64,000 nt of DNA from Microcebus murinus (lineage: Eukaryota > Chordata > Mammalia > Primates > Cheirogaleidae). Shown here in pieces: positions 40,099-53,655 of the stretch. The stretch is taken from contig NC_134108.1 in assembly GCF_040939455.1 (NCBI RefSeq), forward strand, positions 53,381,501 through 53,445,500, written 5' to 3'. The notes below the pieces were generated by a model that was not told the origin of the DNA, did not search any database, and saw only the letters and a program-made list of their open reading frames with translations. The stretch's first letter is position 1; each line of letters begins with the position of its first letter. The position numbers were made by a program, and so were the translations under genes.

Positions 40099-43000
40099 TA
40101 AATTTGTTTGTTTTAGTCACAAGAAACTGGCTTTTGCCATTGTGGGCTGTTGTGTCCACATGTGATGCTGGAGCTTGAAGTTCACAGTCTAGGCAGTGAG
40201 GAAGGGAAGATCAGGACCAGGCTGGAACTCCGCAAGAATGGACTGAAGCTCTGTTTGTTCTTGCTGCCTCTGACCTTAGTGATGAGTGTGTCTTGAAGAA
40301 GCCGGGGACCTTTGTCATGGAGTTAAATAAACCCAGACACCTGGCCCAGGAGTCAGAGATGCTAAAAGAGGATCCAGGGAAGGCAGATTAGTGCATGACC
40401 AGATGCAGTTTCACATCACTCAGGTGAGTCATCAGATCAGCAACAGTGTGTGTGAACTACCAAATGGCTGCATTGCTCCTTCTCTTAATTTGCTCACCCA
40501 AGGTGCTCAAGTGGAGAAGATGGGAATCCCTTCCTAAGGAGCTGAGAGAACAGAATGAGGAAACTGGTCCTAGGCCAGACAAAGAAGAATGTGAGGTCAT
40601 TAACATAAAGGAACATAACAGTGTGTGGTTTATGTTCTTAACGTAACATTTACTGACGCACCATGGTGGTGCATTCAATATTCAGTGCACATCTCTTGAA
40701 CAGCTGAACAGCTCATGTGGAGCATTCTTCTTAATTTAGAGAATGCGCTTTTGCTCATTATTGTTGTACTTGTTCTTCTTTGAATCCCACCTCTTCATTT
40801 CATCAGTGGCTAAAGCATATGGATTCTAGCACATACTCATGTCTTTTTGGTGAGTGGAGTTTGAAATATTTGACAGAAATTACAAGCTAGTAGTGGAAAT
40901 AGATTAATCACTAATAATAAAGTTTCACAGTTGCCTTCTGTAATGTACCTTAAATTTAGCAGCTGATATTCAGAGAGAAAAAAAGAAGCAAATGGAATTA
41001 TGAAAAGTGGATGGAATTGATTTTTTTAAGCATAAGGAATTGTGAGGAAAGACATAGCCATACTGATATAAATGCAGCTTCCAGTAAATCTCATTTCTCT
41101 TATCCATAATTATGAAAATCCTCTTGAGCATTTCAGTCTGTTGTGAGCTGCTTCGCTGTTTTTCACAACAGAGACAATTTCAGTTATCTTAGAAATCTGG
41201 AGCTGTCTTCAGCCCAATGCCCAGAAGAATCCGCTGATACTGTGCTCAGGGTCAATTGTTGCTTAAACTACTTTTAGAGTCTATTCAACATGACAAGCAG
41301 ATCAATCTTTTCAATTCAGAACTGATGAAATTTTACATTTTAGAAAGCATTGCCTGGAGAATATGAGTTCAATAAATGTTTTTTGTTAGGCCCATTTAGT
41401 GTTTCTTTTGGCTATTTTGCTAGGGCTTCTCTAAATGCCAAACATTGAACTCATTTGGAGCTTTAAACAGGCTTCATTCTCTCAATATATACATATTGTT
41501 TCAGAGTATAGGAATTAATCTTAGAGCATTATCTTGTGCCATTGACAAGGATTTTAAGTAGGTTGTATAGAATAATGAAATTGACATTGTAGTTGTGTTA
41601 TACCTTATTTTAAAACTTACATATCATATACTGAGGTATGCATAAAAGAAAATGCTAGAGTAAAATCTACTATTTCTTGGCTATGGCAAGCAAGATGGAA
41701 ACTCACATTGTTTACTATTTAGATTTACATTACAATCAAAATCTTTCATACTTGAGTCACACTAAATATATCCAAAAATATATCGGAATGGGAGCAAATA
41801 AATATACCTTAGACAGAAAATGGTAGGTAAATAGGCAGTAGCAGGATAAATGACCTAGTAATGTAATCAGTTGTGGAAAAAAATTTGATTTTTGGCTATA
41901 TGTAGTTAAAATAACAATTTATTCTACTTAACAAAATAATTTGTGGGAAAAATTGAATTTTTTGTTATACTCCTTGAAATTGTTTTCAATTGACTTTTTG
42001 ATGGACGAACACAGAATATACTCACCTGCATTTAGCCTGGATATCAGCCTGTGACAATGTTAAAAGGATGCCCCTTGATATGTAATGAGGTAGGCGTAGG
42101 TAGGGAACAATGGGCCTTGGCATTCAGTCCTGGATGTAGAATGGTAAAGAAACTTCTTTTTTCTGCATTTAAAGACAACAGGTTAATGTTATAGGGAAAC
42201 ATAACATATTGCAATAAGAATTCCTTCATGATATTGGTAGGGTTTTCCAGCAGTGGACATGAAAATAAAGATAGGAGTCTGCACAGTTGCTTTATTTGTC
42301 CAAATTTTAAATCCATGAATCTGGCATTGACATTTTAGGTAAACAATAGTTTAATAAAACAACTGTGAGAGAAGTGAAGAGAGACAGAAAACACCTTTGG
42401 CTGGGCCACACATTACAAGGCACTGCAGTGAATTTAGTGATAATTTGTAATTGTATTTCTTTCTAAAAACCTCTGGTTTTAACATCAGACATTTTGATAT
42501 GAAGCCCATGGAAGATTTTAATGTTTTTGAGAGAGGTGCTATTGTTGTTTGCTCTTGATTATATTTAAAGTGTCATTAGGAGAGGTTTAAATATGTGTCT
42601 ATTAACCCTCCTGCCTGTGGAGAGATCGGAGATGTCACACAGCCTGGCATCTAGCAGGAGAGAATGCTCTGAACCATTTTTATACTCTGCATTTCGATTG
42701 GTTGATGATTTGGCTTTTTTTGCAGGCAGCTGAGGCTGCAAAAGGAGTGAGGAGAACTAACCAGCCACTAAATTTTGAAACACTAAGGAGGTCAGAGAAG
42801 CTGGGGTTATTATCATGTGTGCACGAGCATATAAAACATTAAACTTTTTCAGTCTCATTTTGCAACAGACATTTTGACAAGAACATAAAATAAAAACCTC
42901 ACAAATTCATGCTGGTGACAATGATTATAACACAACTGGGGAATGGTATAAATGTCAACATTTCTTGAATCAATTCGAAGATTGTGATCTTGCAGACCTC

Positions 43001-44644
43001 CACAGACACTGCAAATGATTAGAGTAGAATTTCCCCACTTATGATGATATTATTGGAAGAGGTGAAGGAATTTCAATATAACACCTGACAAAAAAGAATT
43101 TTAAATTCACCACTAAATTCTGAAGAATAATGTATTTTCACAGAATTGTGAGGTTTGTTCCTGAATTCTCCTGCAAAGTACATAAAATAAGCCCAATAAT
43201 TTTCAAAGATCCTCATATAATAACATTTTGATTCAAATTAACCTCATGGTTTTTGTTGACTTAAAAATATCTTAGTCTTTCTCTAGCAGTTAGCTATGCT
43301 ATTTAAAATTTATAGTTAGACTCTCTTTAGCAACAGCTTTTAATGGAGTCATTTTGGGTTATAGAATAATGTCTTTGTGCAAAATTGCCACACCTTCGTT
43401 GGTTATTGTAATGAAGTAGACTCTTTTTAACCTTGTGATAGAACCACCAGATAAATAGCAGTCAGTGTTTGGGGTGAAACTTGTAATAAATGGAAATTAA
43501 ATGCAACTCTAAACATACAAGAAAAAGCAGAGAGCATACACTATCCTAAATATTTGCATCTTATTTAAAATTTCTTAAAAGGGAGCATTTTTTCAGCTAG
43601 TCCTTCCTGATCCTAAATGTTTATTTGAAGAGTCAAAGGAACCACTAGGTGTTGCTCTAAGACAGCTTCCTATAGACAAACCAGCAAATTGTTTTATGGT
43701 CTTGAGATTTCATCAGTCATTATAATTTCCTTAAAAATGCTAAGATTAAATCTGAGGCTTACAAAATTAGCCTTAAATAGCATCACAATCATCTATTAAA
43801 ATATGTATTGCATATGCACATGTGCCCCTCTCCCACACCTCTGAAACATCTATAAATGAAATCAAATATAAAATACTATGTAATACCAGTGGTTGTGTTC
43901 ATTTAATACCAAAATAACCAGTTTGAATTTGAAAACACAATTACCTTTTTTTGGTATACTTAAGCAGTCCCCAACAGTTGATTTGGTTGTTAATTACCGA
44001 CATTCCTGAAATGAGGGATTGTTTTAGCATGGGGAATGGAACCTTTGTTTCAGCTGAGCCTTTTTATAATATCAAGCAGCTTCCTCAAAAGGACTATTGG
44101 ATCTGGGTAGTATGACATCTGTTCTCTCTTTCTCTCTCTCAGCTAATAATCCAGTAACCCATCCACTATTCTGTGACACTTGGCATACACGCGAAATGAG
44201 TTTTCTTGGTTCATTGATGTTTCTCCGTAGTTGAAAACTACTCTATGCTGTAGCTTGGCAAATTTAGACTGATCATTGCAAAAGCCAGGACTAAACTATT
44301 AGAAATGTTGCAATATAAAAATGAGGTGAACTAGAAGAACTTTGGGGAAGATGCTGAATAATACCCAGTTTCTGCACAGGATTTTCTGTGGCTCTGCATT
44401 TTACAGGGCTTTCTAACTTTGTGAAGGAGAAAAGGACACAGTTCTGGTAAACAGAACATCAATATACTGTTGAAAATGACCAGTAGCTGTCTCTTTGAAC
44501 CCAAATCATTCATGGTTTCTTATCTTTCAATTAGTATGAAGGAATATAAAAAATTAAACTACAATGAATTATAATCTTCTTTCCATTTCATTTTTTATGA
44601 AGGCCTTGGTGGGCTGTTTTCCAAAAGAGATAATAAAGATTCTC
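40099..44644. other. unique sequence
   Basis: About 4.5 kb with no recognisable repeat or gene. The segment 40120-40420 has the look of a very old LTR but I cannot support it. Confidence 0.35.
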
Positions 44645-44657
44645 TCTATATCATTTT

Positions 44658-44974
<317 letters not shown>

Positions 44975-45384
44975 TCTATGCCATTTTTGATTCTGCATCT
45001 TTGGCTAAGATCAACTACTGAATCAGTACATCAAGGACTTAATCCTGTCTTGCCAAGGAAACAAGCCTGTTGGTCTAATCCCTTTTTATATCATCAGTGG
45101 TTATATCATCTACTAATACAGTTTTCCTAAAGCAATATAAAATAGAAAGTTTACAACCTAAAAAATATCAGATCTGTAAACTGTGTCATTTTTGGGTCAT
45201 TTTGCATATACAGTTACCACTGAGTGAAATATTTAGGCTGAATTTGTACATACCCACCTTATTAATATATTTAGAGTAAAAAACATTAACAGATAAATGT
45301 ACAAGATCTTGTTTATCTGGGAAGTTGCCTGTGATGGACAATTTTTAAAGACCAGAAAGCTTATCACAGTAATGTGGTTGTTAA

Positions 45385-45602
45385 AGAAATGTCTTCTAGA
45401 ATCAGGGAGCTTGGGTTTGAATCTTGACAGTCATTTGCAGGCACATTAACCCCTTTAAAGCTTCAATTTCTCAGCTGTTAAGGTGGGAAAGCAATAACAC
45501 TGATTTCATGGTGCTGTTGTATGAATTACAAGAAATAAAACATATTAGGACATGGCTCAGTGCACATATGATAGAAAATGTCCAATAAACACTACCTTGA
45601 AT
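45385..45602 (+). mobile_element. MIR SINE, plus strand
   Basis: AGAATCAGGGAGCTTGGGTT, TTTGAATCTTGACAGTCATT, CAATTTCTCAGCTGTTAAGG and AATGTCCAATAAACACTACC follow the MIR consensus order from its tRNA-related part to its tail. Strongly diverged, as usual. Confidence 0.7.
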
Positions 45603-48008
45603 TCTGTCTATGGATCTGTGTATTTGGTCTCATGGCGATTAATAGTGCTTCCCAGAAATGACTGCTGCAAATAACTGAAATTTATTATCTTTAAGCACCA
45701 AACACCTTTTCTGTCTTAACTCTTTAATATGGAAATCTTCTAAAATATAGTGAATGCTTCCAAGATTTGCTGACCTGCTTATACTCAACATAGTTTAACT
45801 ATTTCTAGATAGCTCAGGACCAACAGAATGGAGACAAGTTATAATACTCTTGCTTAAGTAAGATTGTGTTTTAGGCATTACTGTAAAATAAAGAATCTTG
45901 GCCTTTTCGCCAGGCCACACCATGTTAGTGTCCTTATTGGGCTCTTGTTTTTGCTTTGCAATAATTTTCTATCTTTTCTCCTATGTGGAAATCAGATACT
46001 GAGAAGAGAAATGAGGCAGTGTATATAGCAGATAATATAGCCTGGGGGGAACCATACCTCTGTTAGGAGGCAAGAGCTGAGGTCTGGGGAAAGGTGAGGA
46101 TGGAGCCAGATCTAAGTGTCCCATGCTGGGTTCTATTGTTCTCTGGAAGATCTTATCACAGGCAGGGCCAGGACTTCTCCTGTGGACTGGAGAAGGAGAG
46201 GGAGAGACAGATTTGGGCTTCCATGGAGTCCTACATCCAGCTTAGCATGTTGATGTCAAGTACTAACAGCCTCTCATACCTAATGCGTCTCTGTGATTCC
46301 ATGTCTGCAGATGTGGAGAGAGACACTCTTGCTTGTTATTTCATATTGCTATCAGATGATAAAATGTGGCCATCTGTAGCCCTTTCCTCCCCCAGATCAC
46401 CTCCCTGGATCCTACTAGTTTGCTGTGAGGCTAACCCCACATCTAACTCCACTTTGTTAGGTTATTTTCTAAAGGAATGATATTAATGATAAATACTCAG
46501 GTAAATAGCATGAGTTTGGTGCATACATTATCACTCTTTTGCACTGCTGCTCATAGGCATTTTTTGCTTATCCTCTTAATGTGGGCTGTGTTCTGGATGA
46601 TGGAGGTTTGACAGGCAATACCTGAGTCAATGAAGTGTTACATCTTCTTTTCTTGGACCAAGGTAAGAGACTTGACATGCTATGTACCAAATAAGAAGAC
46701 ATGGTCATTGCCTAGGAATGCTGCACCTCTGTCTTCAACTTTAGTATCTCTTTCGTTGAACCTAATCTTTTGTCATCGAACCATCTCACTTCCATTCCCT
46801 CTTTCTGTCTCTTCTCACATCTCATTGAACTCCCAGTGCCTTGACTTTTAAACTTTTCTTTATCATTAGCCTCTTTTGTTTTTAATTCCTTCTCTTGCCT
46901 GAACAGATTACATGATCTGTTGCTATAATTTCATTATGTTCCAAACTTTACTCTTATTTATCCTCTCCATACTTCTATTTAATGCACCTAAAATATTTCA
47001 ACTGTGTATCAATGCAATTGTTTTTACAACTTGATGTTGAGCAATATGGGGGTGTGAGACAGGGGTACATGAAGCAGATATAATAGATGCGGACAACTTT
47101 ACGGACTGGGGACAGTGAGGGCAGTAAGACCTGAAAAGACCAGCGATTTCCTTCTGACTTGTCATCATCTGCCTTTCCCTTCCCCAGAAGACTGTCACAA
47201 TGCGGTCACTCTCTCATTTGCCCTCATGTCCTCCTACAGCCTCTTTACTCCTAGCAAACCACCTCACCTCCCACTTCCCAGAGGAACTGGAGGTTATCAC
47301 AGCTTCTCTGCTTCTTGAGTGCTGCCCTTCCCCATCTATTTCTTCTCTTTCCTTCTTTCTTACTAGGTTAGTAGATGAGTTGTCCCTTCTTCTGTCTGGA
47401 ATAGTTCTTCTGCCTGTGCTCTGCATACTGTTTTGTTTTGTCTCGTAAACACCTCAGTCCATCAGTAGTATTCGTTCTCACTCCTCTCATCAATCCTTCC
47501 TCTTACTGGATTCCCTATAAAGTTTTTCTTGGCTCCCAAAGGTCAACTCTGGGTCAATGTGATAATAAAAATAAATCATGAGGTAAGTTATAGAATAAAA
47601 TAAGAATTCAGGAGTCCAAACTGACCTAAGTAAATACATTAGAAGTAGACAAATAGTGGAGAAAAGCTCTATTGTATATGGGATAATGTTTTTAGGAATA
47701 ACAGTATATTTACATGGTCTCAAACAATGTTCTCACAACATATATAGAGAAAATTAGCAACTTTTTTTTTAACTGAGAAGAAATACAATATTAATTTATT
47801 TTGGAATGTTACGAGCCCCCTTCAGTTTTAGTGGTGAACATAGAATATGAGACAGAAATTAGACAATCATTAGACATTAAGGTAGTATTCATTAAAGTTC
47901 TGATATGTCAATTTTCTTGAACTACATATTTTTAGTTCACTGAAAAAATATTGAATTACTTCGTGAATCTTTTTTATTTTTTTTTTGTCTTTTGAGTACA
48001 TGAACAGC
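45603..48008. other. mostly unique sequence; one 128-codon ORF of unknown meaning
   Basis: The largest ORF outside repeats (46094-46480, + strand) has no domain I recognise, no signal peptide and no clear splice context. It is probably chance. The region 47050-47500 is C/T-rich and may be an old LINE, unsupported. Confidence 0.35.
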
Positions 48009-48010
48009 TA

Positions 48011-48515
48011 ACAGACAGGAACACTTTTACACTGCTGGTGGGACTGCAAATTAGTGCAACCTTTGTGGAAAAGAATTTGGAGATACCTCAAAGAGCTAAA
48101 AATAGAAATACCATTCAATCCAGCAATAGCATTATTAGGCATCTACCCAAAAGAGCATAGACATTCTATAATAAAGACATCTGCACCCGAATGTTTATGG
48201 CAGCACAATTCACAATTGCAAGAATGTGGAAACAACCCAAGTGCCCGTCAATTCATGAGTGGCTTATTAAAATTTGGTATATGTTTACAATGGAATATTA
48301 CTCAATTCTAAGAAATGACAGTGAGCTAGCACCGCTTATATTATCCTGGATTGAGGTTAAGTGCATTATTCAACGTGAGGTGACACAAGATTGGAAGAAT
48401 GGGCTCCACGTGTACTCACCATCAAATTGGTACTGACTGAATAACACTATGGTGCTCAAATGGTGGTGGTGTTCAGCAGGGATTTGGGGGTTGGAGGGCT
48501 AGACCCATATATGTA
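48011..48515 (+). pseudogene. L1 ORF2 C-terminal fragment
   Basis: Plus-strand L1 ORF2 end. The frames at 48054-48311 and 48191-48436 read [20 protein letters not shown] and MFMAAQFTIARMWKQPKCPS. They are nearly the same as 30249-30628, so both come from one L1 subfamily. The 3' UTR breaks off after GACCCATA, with no poly-A, so the copy is cut at both ends. Confidence 0.9.
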
Positions 48516-48579
48516 AAGTGTGTAGCATAGAAAATTAGTAAGTTTACGAGAAGGAAACCAGCAGATGGCACCTTAACTG

Positions 48580-49035
48580 ATTACAGTTAACATCACCAGC
48601 AATGGGACAAATGAATATCTGCACTTCCTAATATGATACAATGAAAAGGACATATCTCACTTCTGTGGTATTTCTGCCCCAAATGCATAACCTGAATCTA
48701 GTCATGAGGAAACCTCAGACAAACCTAAATTAAGGTATAATCTACAAAAGTAAATGGTCTCTAGTTTTCAAAAATGTCAAGGTCATGAAAGAGAATATGG
48801 GGCTTCCAAATTATAGCAGAATAAAGATATTTGACAACTCATTGAAAAAAATTTGCATGAAGTCTGTGGCTTAGATAATAATATTGTATCAATGTTAATG
48901 TCTTTATTTTGATAATTATATAGTGGTTAGGTAATAGGATGTTATTGTTTTTTAGTAAATACATACTGAAGTATTTATAATATTCTGTGTTAAAAGGGTA
49001 TTATGTCTGCAACTTACTTTCAAATAGTTCAGAAA
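48580..49035 (+). mobile_element. ancient LINE (L1M-like) 3' end
   Basis: AAATGTCAAGGTCATGAAAG, then ATTGTATCAATGTTAATGTC, TTTTGATAATTATATAGTGG and CTGCAACTTACTTTCAAATA match a widespread old mammalian LINE 3' region, as I remember it. It is interrupted at its right by the Alu. The exact family is not certain. Confidence 0.5.
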
Positions 49036-49372
49036 TTTTTTTTTTTTTTTTTTTTTTGAGACAGAGTCTCACTTTGTTGTCCAGGCTAGAGTGAGTGCCG
49101 TGGCATCAGCCTGGCTCACAGCAACCTCAATCTCCGGGGCTCAGCGATCCTATTGCCTCAGCCTCCCGAGTAGCTGGGACTACAGGCATGCGCCACCATG
49201 CCCGGCTAATTTTTTGTATATATATTTTTAGTTGGTCAATTAATTTATTTCTATTTTTGGTAGAGACGGGGTCTCACTCAGGCTGGTTTCGAACTCCTGA
49301 CCTTGAGCAATCCGCCCGCCTCGGCCTCCCAAAGTGCTAGGATTACAGGCGTGAGCCACCACGCCCGGCCGT
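49036..49372 (-). mobile_element. Alu SINE (lemur-type), minus strand
   Basis: A 21-base T-run, GAGACAGAGTCTCACTTTG, and an end at GCCACCACGCCCGGCC. AAATAGTTCAGAAA occurs at 49022-49035 and 49373-49386, a perfect 14-bp target duplication. It is among the least diverged copies here. Confidence 0.97.
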
Positions 49373-49386
49373 AAATAGTTCAGAAA

Positions 49387-50149
49387 ATTTAATGCACACA
49401 CAATAAAGCAAGCATGATAAGATGATAACATTTGGAGAATTTGTGTAGAAGGTGTATAACAATACTTTGTACTATTTTTTTAATTTAGGAAGTCTCCAAT
49501 TGTTTTGGAATAAAAAGTTTAAAAGTTCCATAATTCTACATATTTTTCTAGATATTATGCATTCAGTATGTTTCCTTTTTTTAGCCAAATTGTTGAGAAG
49601 TTAGTCTGCCCTTGTGGTATGCATTTCTTTATTTGGCAGTCTGGGCAGCACCTCTGCATTACTGAAATTACTTTCTTCAAGGTGACCCCAATAATTTCCT
49701 CATTGCAAATTCCAATGAAAATTTCTCAATCCAGATCTTACTTCACTTTTTGACAGCAATTTTCCTTCTTGAAAACTTTATTCTGAGCTAGACTCTTCTA
49801 TCTAACTCGCCATGTGCCACATACCGCAGGCATCCTGTAATCACAGGGTTCCTAACTATTTGTACATGTCACTTTATCTCTCCCCCTCTCTTTTTACTCC
49901 TCACCTGCTAAATATGCTGTTATCTTATCTCTATTCTGGGGAATGACATTTCAGTCCATCCATTTACCTGAGTCAGAAACTACTTTTTCCTCACTCCATC
50001 TCAAATCAGTCATAATTCCTAAATATGAAATTAAAAAAAAAAACATAATTCTAGAAATCCCTCTCAAGTCTGTCCTTTTATTTTTGTGTCCATTTCTATG
50101 TCTATTGCTTTAGTTTAAGCAGTTTATTTTCATGCCTGTGTTGCTTAAC
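49387..50149. other. unique sequence
   Basis: No supported feature. Confidence 0.4.
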
Positions 50150-50690
50150 TTTACTACAGATTTTGGACTCAGAGGGTCTTGACTTGGGCTTCCTAGCTCT
50201 GTAAAATCAAGTGAGTCATTGCTATGATCTGAATGTTTGTGACTTCCTCAAAATATGTTAAAACCTAATCCCCCATGTGATAGTATAAGGAGATGGGACA
50301 TTTAGGAGGTGATTATATCATGAGGGTAGGGCCCTCATGAACATGTTCAGTGCCCTTCTATAAAAGGCCCTAGAGAGATCCCATGCCACTTCTGCCATGT
50401 GAGGACACAGCAGGATGTCTGCCTGTGAAACAGGAAGTGGGCCCTCACCAAACATCAAATCTGCTGGTTTCATGATATTGGACCTCCCAGCCTCCAAAAC
50501 TGTGAGAAATAAGTTTCTGTTGTTTATAAGCCACACAGTCTAAGGTATTTTGCATAGCAGCCCCCATGGACTAAGACAGTCATCATATCCCTGAGACTCA
50601 ATTTCCTCATTTGCAAAGTAAGCATAATAAGGTCTTTTATGAGGATTTTTATGAGAATCAGATAAGGTAAAGTATCAGGTAGCTTTTGCT
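50150..50690 (+). mobile_element. MIR SINE split by an LTR
   Basis: The left part (50150-50219) reads TTTTGGACTCAGAGGGTCTT and TAGCTCTGTAAAATCAAGTG. The right part (50579-50690) reads GACTCAATTTCCTCATTTGC. Joined across the LTR, they make the order of a plus-strand MIR. Confidence 0.75.
50220..50578 (+). mobile_element. MaLR (MST/MLT1-type) solo LTR
   Basis: A 359-bp LTR starting TGCTATGATCTGAATG and ending GGACTAAGACA, i.e. the canonical TG...CA ends. It contains GAGGGTAGGGCCCTCATGA, TTCTATAAAAGGCCC (TATA-like) and a polyadenylation-like GAGAAATAAGTTTC. A perfect 5-bp duplication GTCAT (50215-50219, 50579-50583) flanks it, the size expected for this ERVL-related group. No internal sequence remains. 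Confidence 0.92.
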
Positions 50691-50800
50691 ACCTGTGGAG
50701 GATCCTACCAGTGCTAGTTGCTTTATTCCCTAGACTGATCTACATTTCCAGAAAAGCATTTATTGTATTGGCTCTTTGCTTTTACAAAGTGCACACTGCC

Positions 50801-52918
50801 TGAATTTTACCAAACCTACATACAAAAACTTGTACCTATAGTGCAGAAATGATTATTCCTTAATATTGTTCTAGGAAGCCAATATCACCTTCATACCAAT
50901 GCCAGGAAAGGAAATAACTAAAATAGAAAACTGCAAATCAATATCACTTATGAATATAGATGAAAAAATGTTCAATAAAATTCTAGCAAACTGAATTCAG
51001 CTGCACATCAAAAAAGTATTCATCATGACCAAGTGGGCTTCATCTCAGAAATGCAAGGATGGTTCAACATACACAAATCTATAAATGTAATTCACCACAT
51101 AAATAGAAACAAAAACAAAGACCATATTATCTTCTCAATAGACGCAGACAAAGCATTTGACAAAATTCACCACCCTTTTATGATAAGAATGCCTAACAAA
51201 ATTGGCATGGATAGGAAATACCTCAAAATTATAAATGCCATATATGACACATACACAGGCAACATCAAACTAAATGGGGAAAAATTGAAAGCATTTCCAC
51301 TGAGAACTGGAACCAGACAATGTTGCCCACTATCAGCACTTAATTCTATTGAACATAGTGCTGGAAGTCCCTTCCAGAGCATTAAGACAAGAGAAGAAAA
51401 GCAAGGGTATCCAAATGGGGAAAGAAGAGGTCAAACTATCACTCTTTGCTGATGATATGATCTTGTACCTAGAAACCCCAAAGATTCAACCAAGAGACTG
51501 TTGGAATTGATAAATAAACTCAGCAAAGTCTCAGGCTATGAAAATCAATGTACACAAATCAATAGCTTTCGTATATGCCAATGACAGTCAAACTGAGAAT
51601 CAAATCAAAGACACAATACCTTTCACAATAGCAACAAAGAAAATAAAATACCTAGGAATATATTTAAGTACGTGAAAGATGTCTATAGGGAGAACTACAA
51701 AGCACTGGGGAAGCAAACTGCAGAGGGTATTAACAGATAGAAAACCATATTATGCTCATGGATCGACAGAATTAACATTGTTAAAATGTTATATATACTA
51801 CTCAAAGTGATTTGAAGTTTCAGTGCAATCCCCCTTAAAATACCAATGTTATTTTTTGCAGATCTAGAAAAAATAATTCTGCATTTCATATGGAACCAGA
51901 AAAGACCCTGAATAGCCAATGCAACCTTACACCAGAAGAAGAAATCTGGCAGCATTCATTTCCAGACTTGAAGCTATAATACAAGGTTATAGTAAACAAA
52001 ACGGCATCAACTGGCATAAGAACAGAGACCAGTGGATCAGAACAGATAATCCAAAAATAAAACCATCCTCATATTGCCATCTGATCTTTGACAAAGCAGA
52101 CAGAAACATACACTGGGGAAAAGAATCCCACTCCAATAAATGAAGCTGAGAAAATTGGATAGCCACATGCAGAAGACTGAAACAGGATCTGCACCTTTCA
52201 CAAAAATTAATTCATGATGGATAATAGACATAAACCTAAGGAATGAAACCATAAAAATTCTAGAAGAAAATGTTAGAAAAACTCTTACAGATATCAGCCT
52301 ATGCAAAGAATTTATGAAGAAAACCCCCAAAACAGTAATAGCAACAATAAAAATAAATAAGTGGGACCCGATCAAATTAAAAAGCTTCTGCACAGCCAAG
52401 GCACAGTCAATAGAGCAAATAGGCAACTTACAGAATGGGAGAAAATATTTGTATGTTATACATCCAATAAAGGGCTGATAACAAGAATCTACAAAGTACC
52501 CAAGAAAATCAGCAAGAAAAACAAAAATCAAATAACCCCAAGTGGGCAAAGGACATGAACAGAAACTTTTCAAATGAAGATAGACTAATGGCCAATGAGC
52601 ACATGAAAAATGCTCAACATTTCTAATCATCAGGGAAATGCAAATCAAAACCACAATGAGATATTACCTAACTTCATATTAAATTGGACCTAATTGATCA
52701 ACACTTATGTGCACATATGTAAGTAAAACACAATGGAAATGAAACAGGTGGAGGGCAGAGGAGGGAATGGGTAAAATTCACACCTAACAGGTACAATGCA
52801 TACTCTATGGATGAAGGGCATACCTATAACTTTGACTCAAACTCTATGAAAGCCAATTATGTAACCAAAATGTGTGTACCACTGTGATATTCTGAAATTA
52901 AAAAGAAATGAAAAAAAA
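50801..52918 (+). pseudogene. 5'-truncated LINE-1 with ORF2 remnant, plus strand
   Basis: Starts inside ORF2 at a TGAATTTTACC block (reverse-transcriptase fingers). It continues with [20 protein letters not shown] (51066-51125), [14 protein letters not shown], and an F-A-D-D active site at 51445-51456 in a different frame from the open piece at 51033-51452. It then runs through the C-terminal half to MRYYLTS-like near 52675, where it jumps to a 3' UTR and an A-rich end. The flanks GCACACTGCC (50791-50800) and TGTGCACTGCC (about 52919-52929) look like a worn target duplication. ORF2 is frameshifted and cannot be made. Confidence 0.9.
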
Positions 52919-52929
52919 TGTGCACTGCC

Positions 52930-53655
52930 AGTGTGTTCAGGAGGGAGTGAGAACATCTGTGGAGTAAAAGAATGAGATATTCTGTTGCTTCCGATAAAAT
53001 GCCTTTCTCTGAGCACAGAGGTCTACAAATGTGCTCATGTCTATCTCTTGGCATTAGGCAGTCAATAACCATGTCAACTACACTTTTATTTACAATGATA
53101 TGTAGCATAAAATGGGACCTCCACAACTATTTTCTTGTATTTTATAAAAGTAGCACTTTGGCTCCTTGGCTTTTTTCATTAGTTTACCAAGGAACAAATG
53201 TGCCTTGGTTGAGATTCAATAAAACCAATTAATTAGGCAGCCCTTTTAAGCAACAATGGAAACAGGAGTCAGGGGCTGTGTTAATGCCTTGTCTTGGGCA
53301 AGACAATGCTCAGCACTTGCTCATGCACTAAAAGCACAGTCACATAGGTCATTATTATATTTGCTGAAAGACTGAATGGTTATTTTACTGAATGGATGCT
53401 GCAGCTCTTGTGTCAGGTTTTATATAGCTAATTTAATTGTTGCCAATGGCAACAGTAGGGGGTCATGTCAGCTACTGATGCCATTTATGCTGCTGAGGCA
53501 AAGTCTGTGCCAGCATTTCCATTAGAAATCTCTGTTTAAAAGAATACTGATTGAGTAAAGAAACAAATGGAAAGAGAGAGGCTTCCAGAGTTTTGAAAAT
53601 ATGTAGATAGGACCACTCTTGGCCAAAAAGATAAAGACTGTGCATAAATGTGTTT
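52930..53655. other. unique sequence
   Basis: No supported feature. Confidence 0.4.

Noticed and set aside
47050..47500. C/T-rich stretch with several overlapping ORFs as an exon cluster or L2
   Set aside because: The composition resembles L2 coding text, but I could not find a motif that fixes the family, and no splice pattern is convincing.
52037..52654. 205-codon minus-strand ORF
   Set aside because: It is the antisense shadow of an L1 ORF2 lying on the plus strand. Its hydrophobic composition comes from the reverse complement of a Lys/Asn-rich sequence.
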